In this document: piece by piece, positions 8,786 through 17,144 of the stretch
How positions within the stretch are numbered: position 1 is the first letter of the stretch
Layout: each line of letters opens with the position of its first letter
Origin: Sphaerisporangium corydalis
Lineage (GTDB): Bacteria; Actinomycetota; Actinomycetes; Streptosporangiales; Streptosporangiaceae
Direction: 5' to 3'
DNA: 64,000 bases
Assembly: GCF_025506355.1 (NCBI RefSeq)
Contig: NZ_JANZYP010000036.1
Span: forward strand, 27,683 to 91,682
Made by a program: the position numbers and the translations under genes
The notes under the pieces: model-generated
What the model saw: only the letters and a program-made list of their open reading frames with translations
The model's database searches: none
What the model was told of the DNA's origin: nothing

Positions 8786-9787
8786 TTGACCGTCGCCGAG
8801 ATCGGGCTGGGGCTGCAGGGGGACAAGCGGGCCGGCGACTACGCCAGGCTCGCCCGGCGGGCCGAGCGGCACGGATTCGACGTGATCAGCGTGTTCGGCG
8901 ACCTGATGTACCAGCCGCCGCTGTTCCCGCTGCTGGAGATGGCCGCCGCCACCCGGCGGGTGCGGCTCGGCGCGGCCTGCCTCAACCCCTTCTCGCTCGC
9001 GCCGTACGAGATCGCCGGCCAGGTCGCGGCGCTGGACCTGGCCTCGGGCGGACGCGCCTACCTCGGCCTGGCCCGGGGGACCTGGCTCGGCGCGGTCGGC
9101 ATCGCCCAGCCCCGCCCGGCGACGGCGCTCGCCGAGGCGGCCGAGGTCGTCTACCGGCTGCTCGGCGGCGACGCCGGCGGGTACCACGGGCAGGTGTTCC
9201 GCCTCGAACCCGGCACCCGGCTCCGGTACGAGGTCCACCGGCCGCACCCGCCCCTGCTCCTCGGCACCTGGGGTCCCACGGGCGCGGCGCTGGCCGGGCG
9301 GATCGCCGACGAGATCAAGGTGGGCGGCAGCGCCAACCCCGCCATGGTCCCGGTGATCCGCGAACGGGTCCGCGCCGGCGCCGAGGAGACCGGGCGCGAC
9401 CTCGCCGACATCGGCATCGTGCTCGGCGCCGTCACGGTCGTGGACACCGACGGCGCCGCCGCGCGGGCCAGGGCGCGCACCGAGGTCGCCATGTACCTCG
9501 CGGTCGTCGCGGAGCTCGACCCGACCGCGGGCGTCCCCGCCGACCTGCTCGCCCGGGTCAGGAAGCTGGTGGACGCCGGCGACGACCGTGCGGCCGGGGC
9601 GCTGATCCCCGGCGACCTGCTCGACCTGTTCGCCTTCTCCGGCACCCCCGAGCAGGTGGCCGCGCAGGCGCAGGCGCTGATCGACGCGGGCGTACGGCGG
9701 GTCGAGTTCGGCACCCCGCACGGCCTCGGCGACGACCGGGGCGTCGAACTGCTGGGTACCGCCGTCCTGCCCCTGCTGAAACGTTGA
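8786..9787 (+). CDS. LLM-class (F420/flavin) oxidoreductase
   Basis: The TTG start at 8786 has a TGAGGAGA ribosome site from the stop region of the previous gene. The 333 residues form a luciferase-like TIM barrel: IGLGLQGDKR at the start, RVRLGAACLNPFSLAPYEIAGQVAALDLASGGRAYLGLARG for the first half, then PLLLGTWGPTGAALAGRIADEIKVGGSANP. The last block is typical of coenzyme-F420-dependent reductases. It probably reduces or hydroxylates a small organic substrate. The operon position between amidohydrolase and formamidase-like genes suggests a shared catabolic route. Confidence 0.82.
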   Translation: MTVAEIGLGLQGDKRAGDYARLARRAERHGFDVISVFGDLMYQPPLFPLLEMAAATRRVRLGAACLNPFSLAPYEIAGQVAALDLASGGRAYLGLARGTWLGAVGIAQPRPATALAEAAEVVYRLLGGDAGGYHGQVFRLEPGTRLRYEVHRPHPPLLLGTWGPTGAALAGRIADEIKVGGSANPAMVPVIRERVRAGAEETGRDLADIGIVLGAVTVVDTDGAAARARARTEVAMYLAVVAELDPTAGVPADLLARVRKLVDAGDDRAAGALIPGDLLDLFAFSGTPEQVAAQAQALIDAGVRRVEFGTPHGLGDDRGVELLGTAVLPLLKR

Positions 9788-9835
9788 GTGGTAGATCTTC
9801 CGATCAGGACACGGACTCGGAGAACAGGGGAAGCC

Positions 9836-11116
9836 ATGGTGGACGGGCGGGAGGCCGGCGCGCGCGTGCTGGTCGTGACGGGGCCGGGACTGGTGGCCGA
9901 CGGGGGACTGCTGGAGAGCGTGGCCGCCGCCGAGTGCGCGGCGCTCGGCGTGACCGGCCGGGTGGTGGCCGCCGCCGGGCCCGATGCCTTCGCGGGCGCG
10001 CTCGCCGGAGCCGGGGACGACGAGGCGGTCGTGGCGCTGCCCGGGCCCGATCCGGACGTGCGGCGGCTCATGGAGGCCCCCTCCGGGCACGCGCCGCGCA
10101 CGGTGTGGCTCGACCTGGCCAGGGTCGGCCCGGTCCCGGTGGCGAGCGGCGCCGCCCGGATGCAGGGGCGTGGGGTGCTCGGGCTGGTGTGGGCGATCCG
10201 CCACGCGGTCCACCGGCTGCGCCGCCCCGCGCGCCGGATCGCCTACGGCGGGCACGCCGACCAGTGGGGCGACCTGCGGCTGCCCTCCCCGGCCGCCGCC
10301 TCGCCGCCGGAGGCCGGCGCGTCCCCCACCGCCGGAGCGCCGCCAGCGGCCGGTGCGGCGGTGCCGGTCGCGGTCCTGGTCCACGGGGGGTACTGGCGGT
10401 CGATCTGGGAGGCCGACCTGATGGACGCGCTCGCGATCGACCTCGCCGATCGCGGGTACGCCGCCTGGAACATCGAGTACCGCCGCCCGGACCCGCACGG
10501 CTGGGCCGCGACCACCGAGGACGTGGCGTCCGCGATCGAGGCGCTGGGCGGGCTCGGCGTCCCGCTGGACCTTAACCGGATCGCGGTCATCGGCCACTCC
10601 GCGGGCGGCCAGCTCGCCCTGCGGGCGGCGGCGGACACGCACGGCAAGGACATGCACGGCAAGGACATGCACGGCAAGGACATGCACGGCAAGGACGCGG
10701 GCGGCACGCGGGCCGCCGGGGACCCGCGCGGGGGACACCCGGGCGTGCGGATCGCGCTCGCGGTGTCGCTGGCCGGGGTCGTGGACCTGGTGGAGGGGGA
10801 CCGGCGGCGGGTCGGGAACGGCGCCGTCGCGGACGCCCTCGGCGGCGGCGCCGACGGGATCCCCGAGGTGTACGCCGCAGCGAGCCCGCTGGCGCGGCTC
10901 CCGCTCGGCGTGCCCCAGCTCGTCGTCCAGGGCGCCTCGGACGACCTGGACCTGCTCGACGCGGGCCGCCGGTACGCGCGGGCGGCGGGGGAGGAGGCCG
11001 TCTACCTGGAGCTGCCCGGCGACCACTTCGACGTCATCGACCCGGCCACCCCCATCTGGAAGGCCACCGCCGACCACCTGGCCGCCTGCCTGCGCCCCGC
11101 CGCGGACATCCCCTGA
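9836..11116 (+). CDS. Kynurenine-formamidase-like alpha/beta hydrolase with N-terminal dehydroquinase-like domain
   Basis: ATG 9836 follows an AGGGGAAG ribosome site; GTG 9788 is an upstream alternative. Residues about 9-125 (RVLVVTGPGL, VVALPGPDPDVR, VWLDLARVG, GRGVLGLVWAIRHAV) look like a degenerate type II dehydroquinase fold without its usual Tyr, His and NGPN residues. The rest is an alpha/beta hydrolase: HGGYWR as oxyanion hole, GHSAGG as nucleophile elbow and a C-terminal GDHFDVI His. HGGxW is typical of kynurenine formamidase, and a tryptophan-dioxygenase-family gene lies less than 1 kb away. Four HGKDM repeats interrupt the hydrolase domain just after the elbow. Function is inferred; the odd N-terminal domain may be structural. 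Confidence 0.72.
   Translation: MVDGREAGARVLVVTGPGLVADGGLLESVAAAECAALGVTGRVVAAAGPDAFAGALAGAGDDEAVVALPGPDPDVRRLMEAPSGHAPRTVWLDLARVGPVPVASGAARMQGRGVLGLVWAIRHAVHRLRRPARRIAYGGHADQWGDLRLPSPAAASPPEAGASPTAGAPPAAGAAVPVAVLVHGGYWRSIWEADLMDALAIDLADRGYAAWNIEYRRPDPHGWAATTEDVASAIEALGGLGVPLDLNRIAVIGHSAGGQLALRAAADTHGKDMHGKDMHGKDMHGKDAGGTRAAGDPRGGHPGVRIALAVSLAGVVDLVEGDRRRVGNGAVADALGGGADGIPEVYAAASPLARLPLGVPQLVVQGASDDLDLLDAGRRYARAAGEEAVYLELPGDHFDVIDPATPIWKATADHLAACLRPAADIP
10640..10699 (+). repeat. 15-base tandem repeat, four units, in frame
   Basis: Four consecutive copies of CACGGCAAGGACATG (the last ends GCG) encode HGKDM repeats inside the formamidase-like hydrolase, directly after the nucleophile elbow helix. 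The first three copies are identical, which suggests recent expansion. Confidence 0.95.
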
Positions 11117-11125
11117 GCGGGGGCG

Positions 11126-11572
11126 TCAGTCGTCGATGGGGGTGAGGGCGCGCCAGGACAGGGGGCTGGAGAGCATCATCATGCTGGACGGCTGCCCGTA
11201 GGGGGCCAGGCGGTCGATCAGCTCCTCGAACGCGGTCATCGAGTTCGCGGCCACGCGCAGCAGGCAGCAGGTGTCGCCGGTGACGCGGTGCACCTCGATG
11301 ATCTCCGGCCAGGCCAGCGCCCGCTCGTCCCGCAGCACGCAGCGCACCCCGTAGCAGGACATGCGGATGAGCGCGCTGACCCTGCGGCCGGCCCGGGCGA
11401 GGTCGACGCGCGCGTGGTAGCCGGTGATCACCCCGGTCTCCTCCAGCCGCCGCACCCGCTCGGCGACGGCCGGCGCCGACAGGTGCACCCGCCGCGACAG
11501 CTCGCTGAACGACAGCCTCGCGTCGGCCTGCAGTTCGGCCAGCAGGGCCCAGTCCATCGCGTCCACGGTCAC
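11126..11572 (-). CDS. Lrp/AsnC-family regulator
   Basis: A 148-residue regulator starting at GTG 11572. An N-terminal winged HTH (DWALLAELQADARLSFSEL, HLSAPAVAERVRRLEETGVITGYHA) is followed by an RAM-type ligand domain (VTGDTCCLLRVAANSMTAFEELIDRL). It is transcribed divergently from the tryptophan-dioxygenase-family gene and convergently with the formamidase-like gene. In Pseudomonas the kynurenine operon is controlled by the Lrp-family protein KynR, so this gene is a candidate regulator of its neighbours. The 130-base divergent gap holds an inverted repeat that may be its site. Confidence 0.88.
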   Translation of the reverse strand: MTVDAMDWALLAELQADARLSFSELSRRVHLSAPAVAERVRRLEETGVITGYHARVDLARAGRRVSALIRMSCYGVRCVLRDERALAWPEIIEVHRVTGDTCCLLRVAANSMTAFEELIDRLAPYGQPSSMMMLSSPLSWRALTPIDD

Positions 11573-11615
11573 GCTCCGTCATCCCCGAACCGAAACCGCC
11601 CCACGCCTTCCGTTC

Positions 11616-11656
11616 TGAAAGCGAAACGGTCGATCCACCTGCGTTTCGTCATTTCA
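11616..11656. promoter_or_regulatory. Imperfect inverted repeat in the divergent Lrp/dioxygenase promoter region
   Basis: TGAAA-GCGAAACG (11616-11628) is mirrored by CGTTTCGT-CA-TTTCA (11642-11656) around a 13-base centre. Seven of eight core positions pair. It sits between the GTG at 11572 and the ATG at 11703, where an Lrp-type dimer or octamer site would be expected. Confidence 0.4.
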
Positions 11657-11702
11657 CTGGAATTCTATCTAAGTGAACATGGAGGTGAACTGAGGAGACG
11701 AC

Positions 11703-12590
11703 ATGACGAGCAGGCGCCGGGCCGGCGGAGCCCGGGTGCGGACGGCGGGGGCGCGGCAGCGCGCCACCAGGGCGGCGGAGGGGCACGGCTCACCGCCCAC
11801 CCTGGAGTTCGCGACCGGCACCCCCTACGACTCCTATGTGGCCGCCGAGGTGCTGCACGGGCTGCAGCGGACGGTCACCGACGTGCCCGAGGAACGCGCG
11901 TTCCTGGTGACCACCCAGATCATGGAGCTCTACTTCGGGCTGATCCGCTCGGAGTGGCGGCTGGCGCAGCGGATGCTCGACGACGGCGAGGTGACCGCGG
12001 CGACCGCGGTGCTGGCCCGCAGCGTGCGGTACTTCGAGGGGCTGAACGCGTCCTGGGGGGCGCTGAGCTGGCTCACGCCCGCGCAGTTCAACTCCTTCCG
12101 CGACGCGCTCGGCGAGGCGTCGGGATTCCAGTCCGCCATGTACCGGCACCTGGAGTTCCTGCTGGGCAACAAGTCCGAGCCGCTCACCCGGCCGCACCGG
12201 CGCAGCCCGGTGGTCTACCAGGAGCTGATCGAGGCCCTCGGCCGGCCCAGCCTGTACGACAGCGTGCTCGCGCTGCTGGCCCGCCGGGGGTTCGCGATGC
12301 CCGAGAGGCCCGATCCGGCGGCCGAGTACGCGCCGAGCCCGCTGGTGGAGGCGGCCTGGGTCGAGATTTACGCCCGCTACGGCCCGGGGGACGAGCTGTG
12401 GGCGCTGGCCGAGACGCTCACCGACGTGTCCGAGCGGTTCTCCGACTGGCGGTACCGGCATCTCATGGCGGTGCGCCGGTCGATGGGCGCCAAGACCGGC
12501 TCAGGCGGGTCCAGCGGCCTGAGCTGGCTCCAGCGCAGCCTGAGCCGGGACGTGTTCCCCGAGCTGTGGTCGGCCCGCACGGTGATGTGA
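11703..12590 (+). CDS. Tryptophan 2,3-dioxygenase-family heme protein (divergent)
   Basis: ATG 11703 follows TGAGGAGACGAC. Family features: LEFATGTPYDSYV near residue 35, the helix MELYFGLIRSEWRLAQ, FRDALGEASGFQSAMYRHLEFLLG, and the heme-ligand region WRYRHLMAVRR followed by GSGGSSGLSWLQ and FPELWSAR. The axial His (in RYRHL) and the substrate-carboxylate Arg (in FRDAL) are present. The usual THQ of the active-site helix reads TTQ here, so the distal His of classical enzymes is Thr. The reaction may be L-Trp to N-formylkynurenine, with the nearby hydrolase as formamidase, or an altered heme oxidation as in TDO-like biosynthetic enzymes. Confidence 0.8.
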   Translation: MTSRRRAGGARVRTAGARQRATRAAEGHGSPPTLEFATGTPYDSYVAAEVLHGLQRTVTDVPEERAFLVTTQIMELYFGLIRSEWRLAQRMLDDGEVTAATAVLARSVRYFEGLNASWGALSWLTPAQFNSFRDALGEASGFQSAMYRHLEFLLGNKSEPLTRPHRRSPVVYQELIEALGRPSLYDSVLALLARRGFAMPERPDPAAEYAPSPLVEAAWVEIYARYGPGDELWALAETLTDVSERFSDWRYRHLMAVRRSMGAKTGSGGSSGLSWLQRSLSRDVFPELWSARTVM

Positions 12591-12641
12591 CCCGCTGTTC
12601 ATGATGTTCGGTCCCACCTAACAGAACGGCGTCCCGGCACC

Positions 12642-12654
12642 CGGTCCAGGACCG
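12642..12654. terminator. Possible bidirectional terminator between convergent genes
   Basis: CGGTCC-A-GGACCG is a short perfect palindrome in the 90-base gap between the dioxygenase stop and the convergent regulator stop. It is too short to be certain. Confidence 0.25.
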
Positions 12655-12680
12655 CCGGATTCGGAACCCGGGGGCCGGGG

Positions 12681-13307
12681 TCAGAACAGCCGGGGCGTCA
12701 CGACCGACACCACTGTGGTGACCCGGTCGGTGTCGTTGTACATGGTGTGCGGCACCGTGGACCGCAGGTGGACGCTGTCCCCCGGGTACAGCCGGTGCTC
12801 GACGCCGTCGACCCCGTAGAGCAACTCGCCCTCCAGCACGAAGGCGAACTCCTCGCCGGCGTGCCCGTAGGCGTCCTCGCGCCGCCCGCCGGGGGCGATG
12901 TGCACCAGCAGCGGTTCGAGCAGCAGGCCCGCCCCCCGCGCCGACAGCATGCGGTAGGTCTGCCGGCCCGACACGTATTCGGTGGCCGCCGTCTCGGCCC
13001 GGGTGAGCGTGAAATGCGACGGCAGCCGGGCGACCGAGGGCGGGTGGTCGTCGGAGGTCCCCTCGTCGTCGAAGAACTCGGCCACGCCTCGGTCGAGCGC
13101 CGCCGCGACCCCGTTCAGCGCGGTCAGGCCGATGGAGGAGATGCCGCGCTCCACCTGGGACAGGAACCCGATGGACAGCCCGGACCGGGTGGACAGGCCG
13201 CGCAGGGTGAGCCCCCGCTCCTTGCGGAACCGGCGCATGCGGGCGCCCACGGCGTCCTGGCGCTCCCGGTCGGCGTGATCGTCACGGTCCTGGCGCTCCG
13301 TGCCCAC
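12681..13307 (-). CDS. XRE-family regulator with C-terminal cupin
   Basis: GTG 13307 was chosen because GAGGAGG lies 9 bases upstream; the longer reading frame to 13415 is probably not translated. Residues about 18-75 are a lambda-repressor-type HTH (GARMRRFRKERGLTLRGLSTRSGLSIGFLSQVERGISS). A cupin domain at about 110-205 contains GHAGEEFAFVLEGEL, LYPGDSVHLRSTVPHTMYN. This architecture is typical of small-molecule-responsive repressors (PuuR/SutR type). It is divergent from the molybdenum hydroxylase operon and is its likely regulator. Confidence 0.88.
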   Translation of the reverse strand: MGTERQDRDDHADRERQDAVGARMRRFRKERGLTLRGLSTRSGLSIGFLSQVERGISSIGLTALNGVAAALDRGVAEFFDDEGTSDDHPPSVARLPSHFTLTRAETAATEYVSGRQTYRMLSARGAGLLLEPLLVHIAPGGRREDAYGHAGEEFAFVLEGELLYGVDGVEHRLYPGDSVHLRSTVPHTMYNDTDRVTTVVSVVTPRLF

Positions 13308-13501
13308 CGGACGACCTCCTCGATCAGCGGGGCGGCCGTGCTTTTGCCCCGGCCAGACATATTTGACATCAGACGCGGCCCGCGTGCCAACCCGATGGCG
13401 CCCGGGTCCCGGCACGGCCGCCGCGTGCCGGGCGCACCCCTGCCACAGGCATGACCATCTCGTGGGATAACCCGGGGACGGGCGGGGGTAGGGAAGCGCG
13501 G

Positions 13502-14062
13502 GTGAAGGGCGAAGCGAACACGAACGGGGACGGCGCCGCCCCGGGTCCGGTCACCGTCGATCTCCGGCTGTCGGTCAACGGGCGAAGACATCCGATCACC
13601 GTGGACACCCGGGAGACGCTGCTGGACACCCTGCGTGAGCGCATGGACCTCACCGGCACCAAGAAGGGGTGCGACCACGGGCAGTGCGGCGCGTGCACGG
13701 TCCTGGTCGGCGGCCGGCGAGTGAAGTCCTGCCTGACGCTCACGGTCACCGTGGACGACCGGGACATCACCACCGTCGAAGGGCTCTCGGCCGACGGCGT
13801 CCCGCACCCGCTGCAGGCGGCGTTCATCGAGAACGACGCGCTCCAGTGCGGCTACTGCACCCCAGGGCAGCTCTGCTCGGCGGTCGGCATGCTGGCCGAG
13901 GTCGCCGACGGGTGGCCGAGCGCGGTCACCCCGGGCCTCGACGGTGAGGTGGACCTGTCGAAGCTGGCCGACGAGGAGATCCGCGAGCGGATGAGCGGGA
14001 ACCTGTGCCGCTGCGGCGCTTATCCCGGCATCGTCGCGGCGATCGGCCAGGTGGCCCGGTGA
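13502..14062 (+). CDS. Molybdenum hydroxylase [2Fe-2S] subunit (PaoA/CoxS type)
   Basis: GTG 13502 has a GTAGGGAAG ribosome site; ATG 13451 is an in-frame alternative with a poorer one. The plant-type [2Fe-2S] motif GCDHGQCGACTV...SC and the C-terminal CGYCTPGQ...CRCG cluster are complete. The small subunit passes electrons from the molybdopterin subunit to FAD. I see no twin-arginine signal, unlike E. coli PaoA, so the complex is probably cytosolic. The stop overlaps the next gene (GTGA). Confidence 0.92.
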   Translation: MKGEANTNGDGAAPGPVTVDLRLSVNGRRHPITVDTRETLLDTLRERMDLTGTKKGCDHGQCGACTVLVGGRRVKSCLTLTVTVDDRDITTVEGLSADGVPHPLQAAFIENDALQCGYCTPGQLCSAVGMLAEVADGWPSAVTPGLDGEVDLSKLADEEIRERMSGNLCRCGAYPGIVAAIGQVAR

Positions 14063-15042
14063 GGCCGTTCGCCTACGAGCGGGTCTCCACCGCCCGGTCC
14101 GCCGTGGCGGCGGCCGGCGAGGGCACCGACGCCATGTACCTGGGCGGCGGCACCAACCTGGTCGACCTCATGCGTCTCGGCGTCGTCGCGCCGGGGACGC
14201 TGGTCGACGTCACCCGCATCGCCGGCGGGGTCGAGGAGACCCCCGGCGGCGGCCTGCTCATCGGCGCCGAGGTCCGCAACGGCGACCTCGCCGCCCACCC
14301 GCTGGTGCGTAGCCGCTACCCGATGCTCGCCGAGGCGGTCCTGTCGGGGGCCTCGGGTCAGATCCGCAACATGGCGACGGTCGGCGGCAACCTGCTCCAG
14401 CGCACCCGCTGCTCCTACTTCCAGGACGTCACCAAGCCCTGCAACAAGCGCGACCCCGGCTCGGGGTGCCCCGCGCGGGCCGGCGACCACCGCAACCTGG
14501 CGATCTTCGGCCACTCCGAGAGCTGCGTGGCCACCCACCCCTCCGACATGGCCGTGGCGCTGGCGGCGCTGGACGCCGTCGTCCACGTCGAGGGCGCGGA
14601 CGGCCCGAGGAGCGTGCCGATGCCCGGACTGCACCGGCTGCCCGGCGACCGGCCCGACCGCGACACCGTGCTCGGGCCCGGCGACCTGGTGACGGCGGTG
14701 GAGGTGCCGCCGCTGCCGTTCGCCGCGCGCTCCCGGTACCGCAAGGTGCGCGACCGGGCGTCGTTCTCCTTCGCCGTGGTGTCGGTGGCGGCGGCCCTGG
14801 AGGTCTCCGGCGGGGTGGTGCGCGACTGCCGCATCGCCCTCGGCGCCGTCGCCCACGTGCCCTGGCGGGCCGAGGCGGCGGAGGCCGCGCTGCGCGGCGC
14901 CCCCGCGACCGAGGAACGGTTCGGCCTGGCCGCGGACGCCGAGCTGGCCCGGGCACGGCCGCTGCCGCTCAACCGGTTCAAGGTGCCGCTCGTCCGCAAC
15001 GTCATGATCCGTGTACTCGCCGACCTCGTGGAGGTGCGATGA
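14059..15042 (+). CDS. Molybdenum hydroxylase FAD subunit with [4Fe-4S] insert (PaoB type)
   Basis: The GTG start at 14059 overlaps the previous stop by 4 bases. The FAD-binding motifs are YLGGGTNLVDLM and GQIRNMATVGGNLLQRTRC. A Cys-rich insert follows (RCSYF, PCNKR, GSGCPA, ESCVATHPSD) with four Cys. That insert is diagnostic of the PaoB/YagS group, which carries an extra [4Fe-4S] cluster; xanthine dehydrogenases and CO dehydrogenases lack it. The group oxidises aldehydes, often aromatic, to acids. Confidence 0.92.
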   Translation: MRPFAYERVSTARSAVAAAGEGTDAMYLGGGTNLVDLMRLGVVAPGTLVDVTRIAGGVEETPGGGLLIGAEVRNGDLAAHPLVRSRYPMLAEAVLSGASGQIRNMATVGGNLLQRTRCSYFQDVTKPCNKRDPGSGCPARAGDHRNLAIFGHSESCVATHPSDMAVALAALDAVVHVEGADGPRSVPMPGLHRLPGDRPDRDTVLGPGDLVTAVEVPPLPFAARSRYRKVRDRASFSFAVVSVAAALEVSGGVVRDCRIALGAVAHVPWRAEAAEAALRGAPATEERFGLAADAELARARPLPLNRFKVPLVRNVMIRVLADLVEVR

Positions 15043-17129
15043 CCACCACCGGAATCAGATCCGTCGGCGGGGCGCTCGACCGGGTGGACGCCCTGGAGAA
15101 GGTCACCGGCCGGGCCAGGTACGCCTACGAGAACAGCCCGCGCGAGCTGGTCTACGCCTTCCCCGTGCAGGCCACCGTGGCCAAGGGCGAGATCGTGCAC
15201 GTGGGCGTCGACGCGGTGCTCAAACAGCCGGGGGTGATCGCGGCCATCTGGCACGGCAACGCCCCCCGGCTCGCGCCCTCCGACGACGACGAGCTGGCCG
15301 TCCTGCAGTCGCGGCGGGTCGCCTACCGGGGGCAGTACATCGCGGTCGTCGTGGCCGAGACCCCCGAGGACGCCCGGGAGGCCGCCGGGATGCTGCGCGT
15401 CGAGTACGCGGCCGAGGACCACGACGTCGACATGCGCCCCGACCACCCCCGCATGTACCGCCCCGACCACGTCAACCCGAACTTCCAGAGCGACACGCAG
15501 CGCGGCGACCCCGACGCCGCCCTCACCACGGCGCCCGTCGTGGTGGACCACACCTACAGCACCCCGGCCGAGCACAACAACCCGATGGAGCCGCACGCCA
15601 CGGTCGCCCTGTGGGACGGCGACGGCCTGACGCTGTTCGACTCCACCCAGGGCGCCTCCGCGCTCCGCTCGGTGATCGCGCCGCTGTTCGGCATGCCGCC
15701 GGCCCAGGTGCGGGTGATCGCCCCCTACATCGGGGGCGGTTTCGGGTCCAAGATCGAGGTCCACCCCCACGTGGTGCTGGCCGCGCTCGCCGCCAAGCAG
15801 GTGGGCCGGCCGGTCAAGCTCGCCGTGACGCGTCAGCAGATGTTCGCGATCACCGGCTACCGCACCCCGACCGTGCAGCGGGTCAGGCTCGGCGCGGAGA
15901 CCGACGGGCGGCTGATCGCCGTGACGCACGACGCCTTCGAGCAGACCTCCATCCTGGTGGAGTTCGCCGAGCCGACCGCCATCGTCACGCGCATGATGTA
16001 CGCGGCGCCGCACCGGCGCACCACCCACCGGCTGGTCCGGCTCAACGTCCCGACCCCGACGTGGATGCGCGCGCCCGGCGAGGCGCCGGGGATGTTCGCG
16101 CTGGAGTCGGCCATGGACGAGCTGGCCATCGCGTGCGGTGTCGACCCGGTGGAGCTGCGGGTGCGCAACGAGCCCGCCAAGGACCCCGACACCGGCCTGC
16201 CGTTCAGCTCGCGCAACCTGGTCGCCTGCCTGCGTGAGGGCGCCCGCCGCTTCGGCTGGGCCGGCCGCGACCCCGAGCCGGGGGCGCGCCGCGTGGGCAG
16301 GACGCTCCTCGGGACCGGGGTGGCGGCGTCCACCTACCCGACCTACCGTGCGCCGTCGTCGGCCCGCGTCCGCGCCGAGCCCGACGGCAGGTTCACCGTG
16401 AGCATCGCCGCCGCCGACATCGGCACCGGCGCCAGGACGGTGCTGACCCAGATAGCCGCCGACGCGCTCGACGCCCCGGCCGGCCTGGTCCACGTGGAGG
16501 TCGGCGACAGCGCGCTGCCCTGGGCCGTCCTGGCGGGCGGTTCGATGGGCACCGGTTCGTGGGGCACGGCCGTCGTCCGTGCCTGCGAGGCGCTGGTCGC
16601 GGAGCTGGGGCGCCGCGGCGGCGACGTGCCGCCCGGGGGAGTGGAGGCGGCCGCCGACACCTCGCAGGAGGTGCGCGGGCAGGCCGAGTTCGCCCGGCAC
16701 GCCTTCGGCGCCCAGTTCGCCGAGGTGGGGGTGGACGCCGACACCGGGGAGACCCGGGTGCACCGGCTGCTCGGGGTGTTCGCCGCCGGCCGGATCATCA
16801 ACCCCAAGACCGCCCGCTCGCAGTTCGTCGGGGGCATGACCATGGGACTGTCCATGGCCCTGATGGAGGAGAGCGTCATGGACCGCGAGTTCGGCGACTA
16901 CCTCAACCACGACTTCGCCCAGTACCACGTGGCGGCCCACGCAGACGTGCGCGACATCGAGGCGTTCTGGCTGGAGGAGGAGGACCCGCATCTCAACCCC
17001 ATGGGCTCCAAGGGCATCGGGGAGATCGGCACCGTCGGCACCGCCGCCGCGGTCGCCAACGCCGTCCACCACGCCACCGGGGTGCGGATCCGCGACCTGC
17101 CGATCCGCCTGGACAAGCTGGTGCGCTGA
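15039..17129 (+). CDS. Molybdenum hydroxylase Mo-cofactor subunit (PaoC type aldehyde dehydrogenase)
   Basis: ATG 15039 overlaps the FAD-subunit stop (ATGA). The 696 residues contain GRARYAYE at the start, PYIGGGFGSKIEVHPH for the molybdopterin site, MRAPGEAPG, and the C-terminal GSKGIGEIGTVG whose Glu is the catalytic base. Size and motifs match PaoC/YagR. With the two preceding genes it should form an aldehyde-oxidising heterotrimer using molybdopterin cytosine dinucleotide. No cofactor-maturation chaperone (PaoD/XdhC) is visible in the window. Confidence 0.92.
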   Translation: MTTTGIRSVGGALDRVDALEKVTGRARYAYENSPRELVYAFPVQATVAKGEIVHVGVDAVLKQPGVIAAIWHGNAPRLAPSDDDELAVLQSRRVAYRGQYIAVVVAETPEDAREAAGMLRVEYAAEDHDVDMRPDHPRMYRPDHVNPNFQSDTQRGDPDAALTTAPVVVDHTYSTPAEHNNPMEPHATVALWDGDGLTLFDSTQGASALRSVIAPLFGMPPAQVRVIAPYIGGGFGSKIEVHPHVVLAALAAKQVGRPVKLAVTRQQMFAITGYRTPTVQRVRLGAETDGRLIAVTHDAFEQTSILVEFAEPTAIVTRMMYAAPHRRTTHRLVRLNVPTPTWMRAPGEAPGMFALESAMDELAIACGVDPVELRVRNEPAKDPDTGLPFSSRNLVACLREGARRFGWAGRDPEPGARRVGRTLLGTGVAASTYPTYRAPSSARVRAEPDGRFTVSIAAADIGTGARTVLTQIAADALDAPAGLVHVEVGDSALPWAVLAGGSMGTGSWGTAVVRACEALVAELGRRGGDVPPGGVEAAADTSQEVRGQAEFARHAFGAQFAEVGVDADTGETRVHRLLGVFAAGRIINPKTARSQFVGGMTMGLSMALMEESVMDREFGDYLNHDFAQYHVAAHADVRDIEAFWLEEEDPHLNPMGSKGIGEIGTVGTAAAVANAVHHATGVRIRDLPIRLDKLVR

Positions 17130-17144
17130 GCGCGGCGGGAGCCC

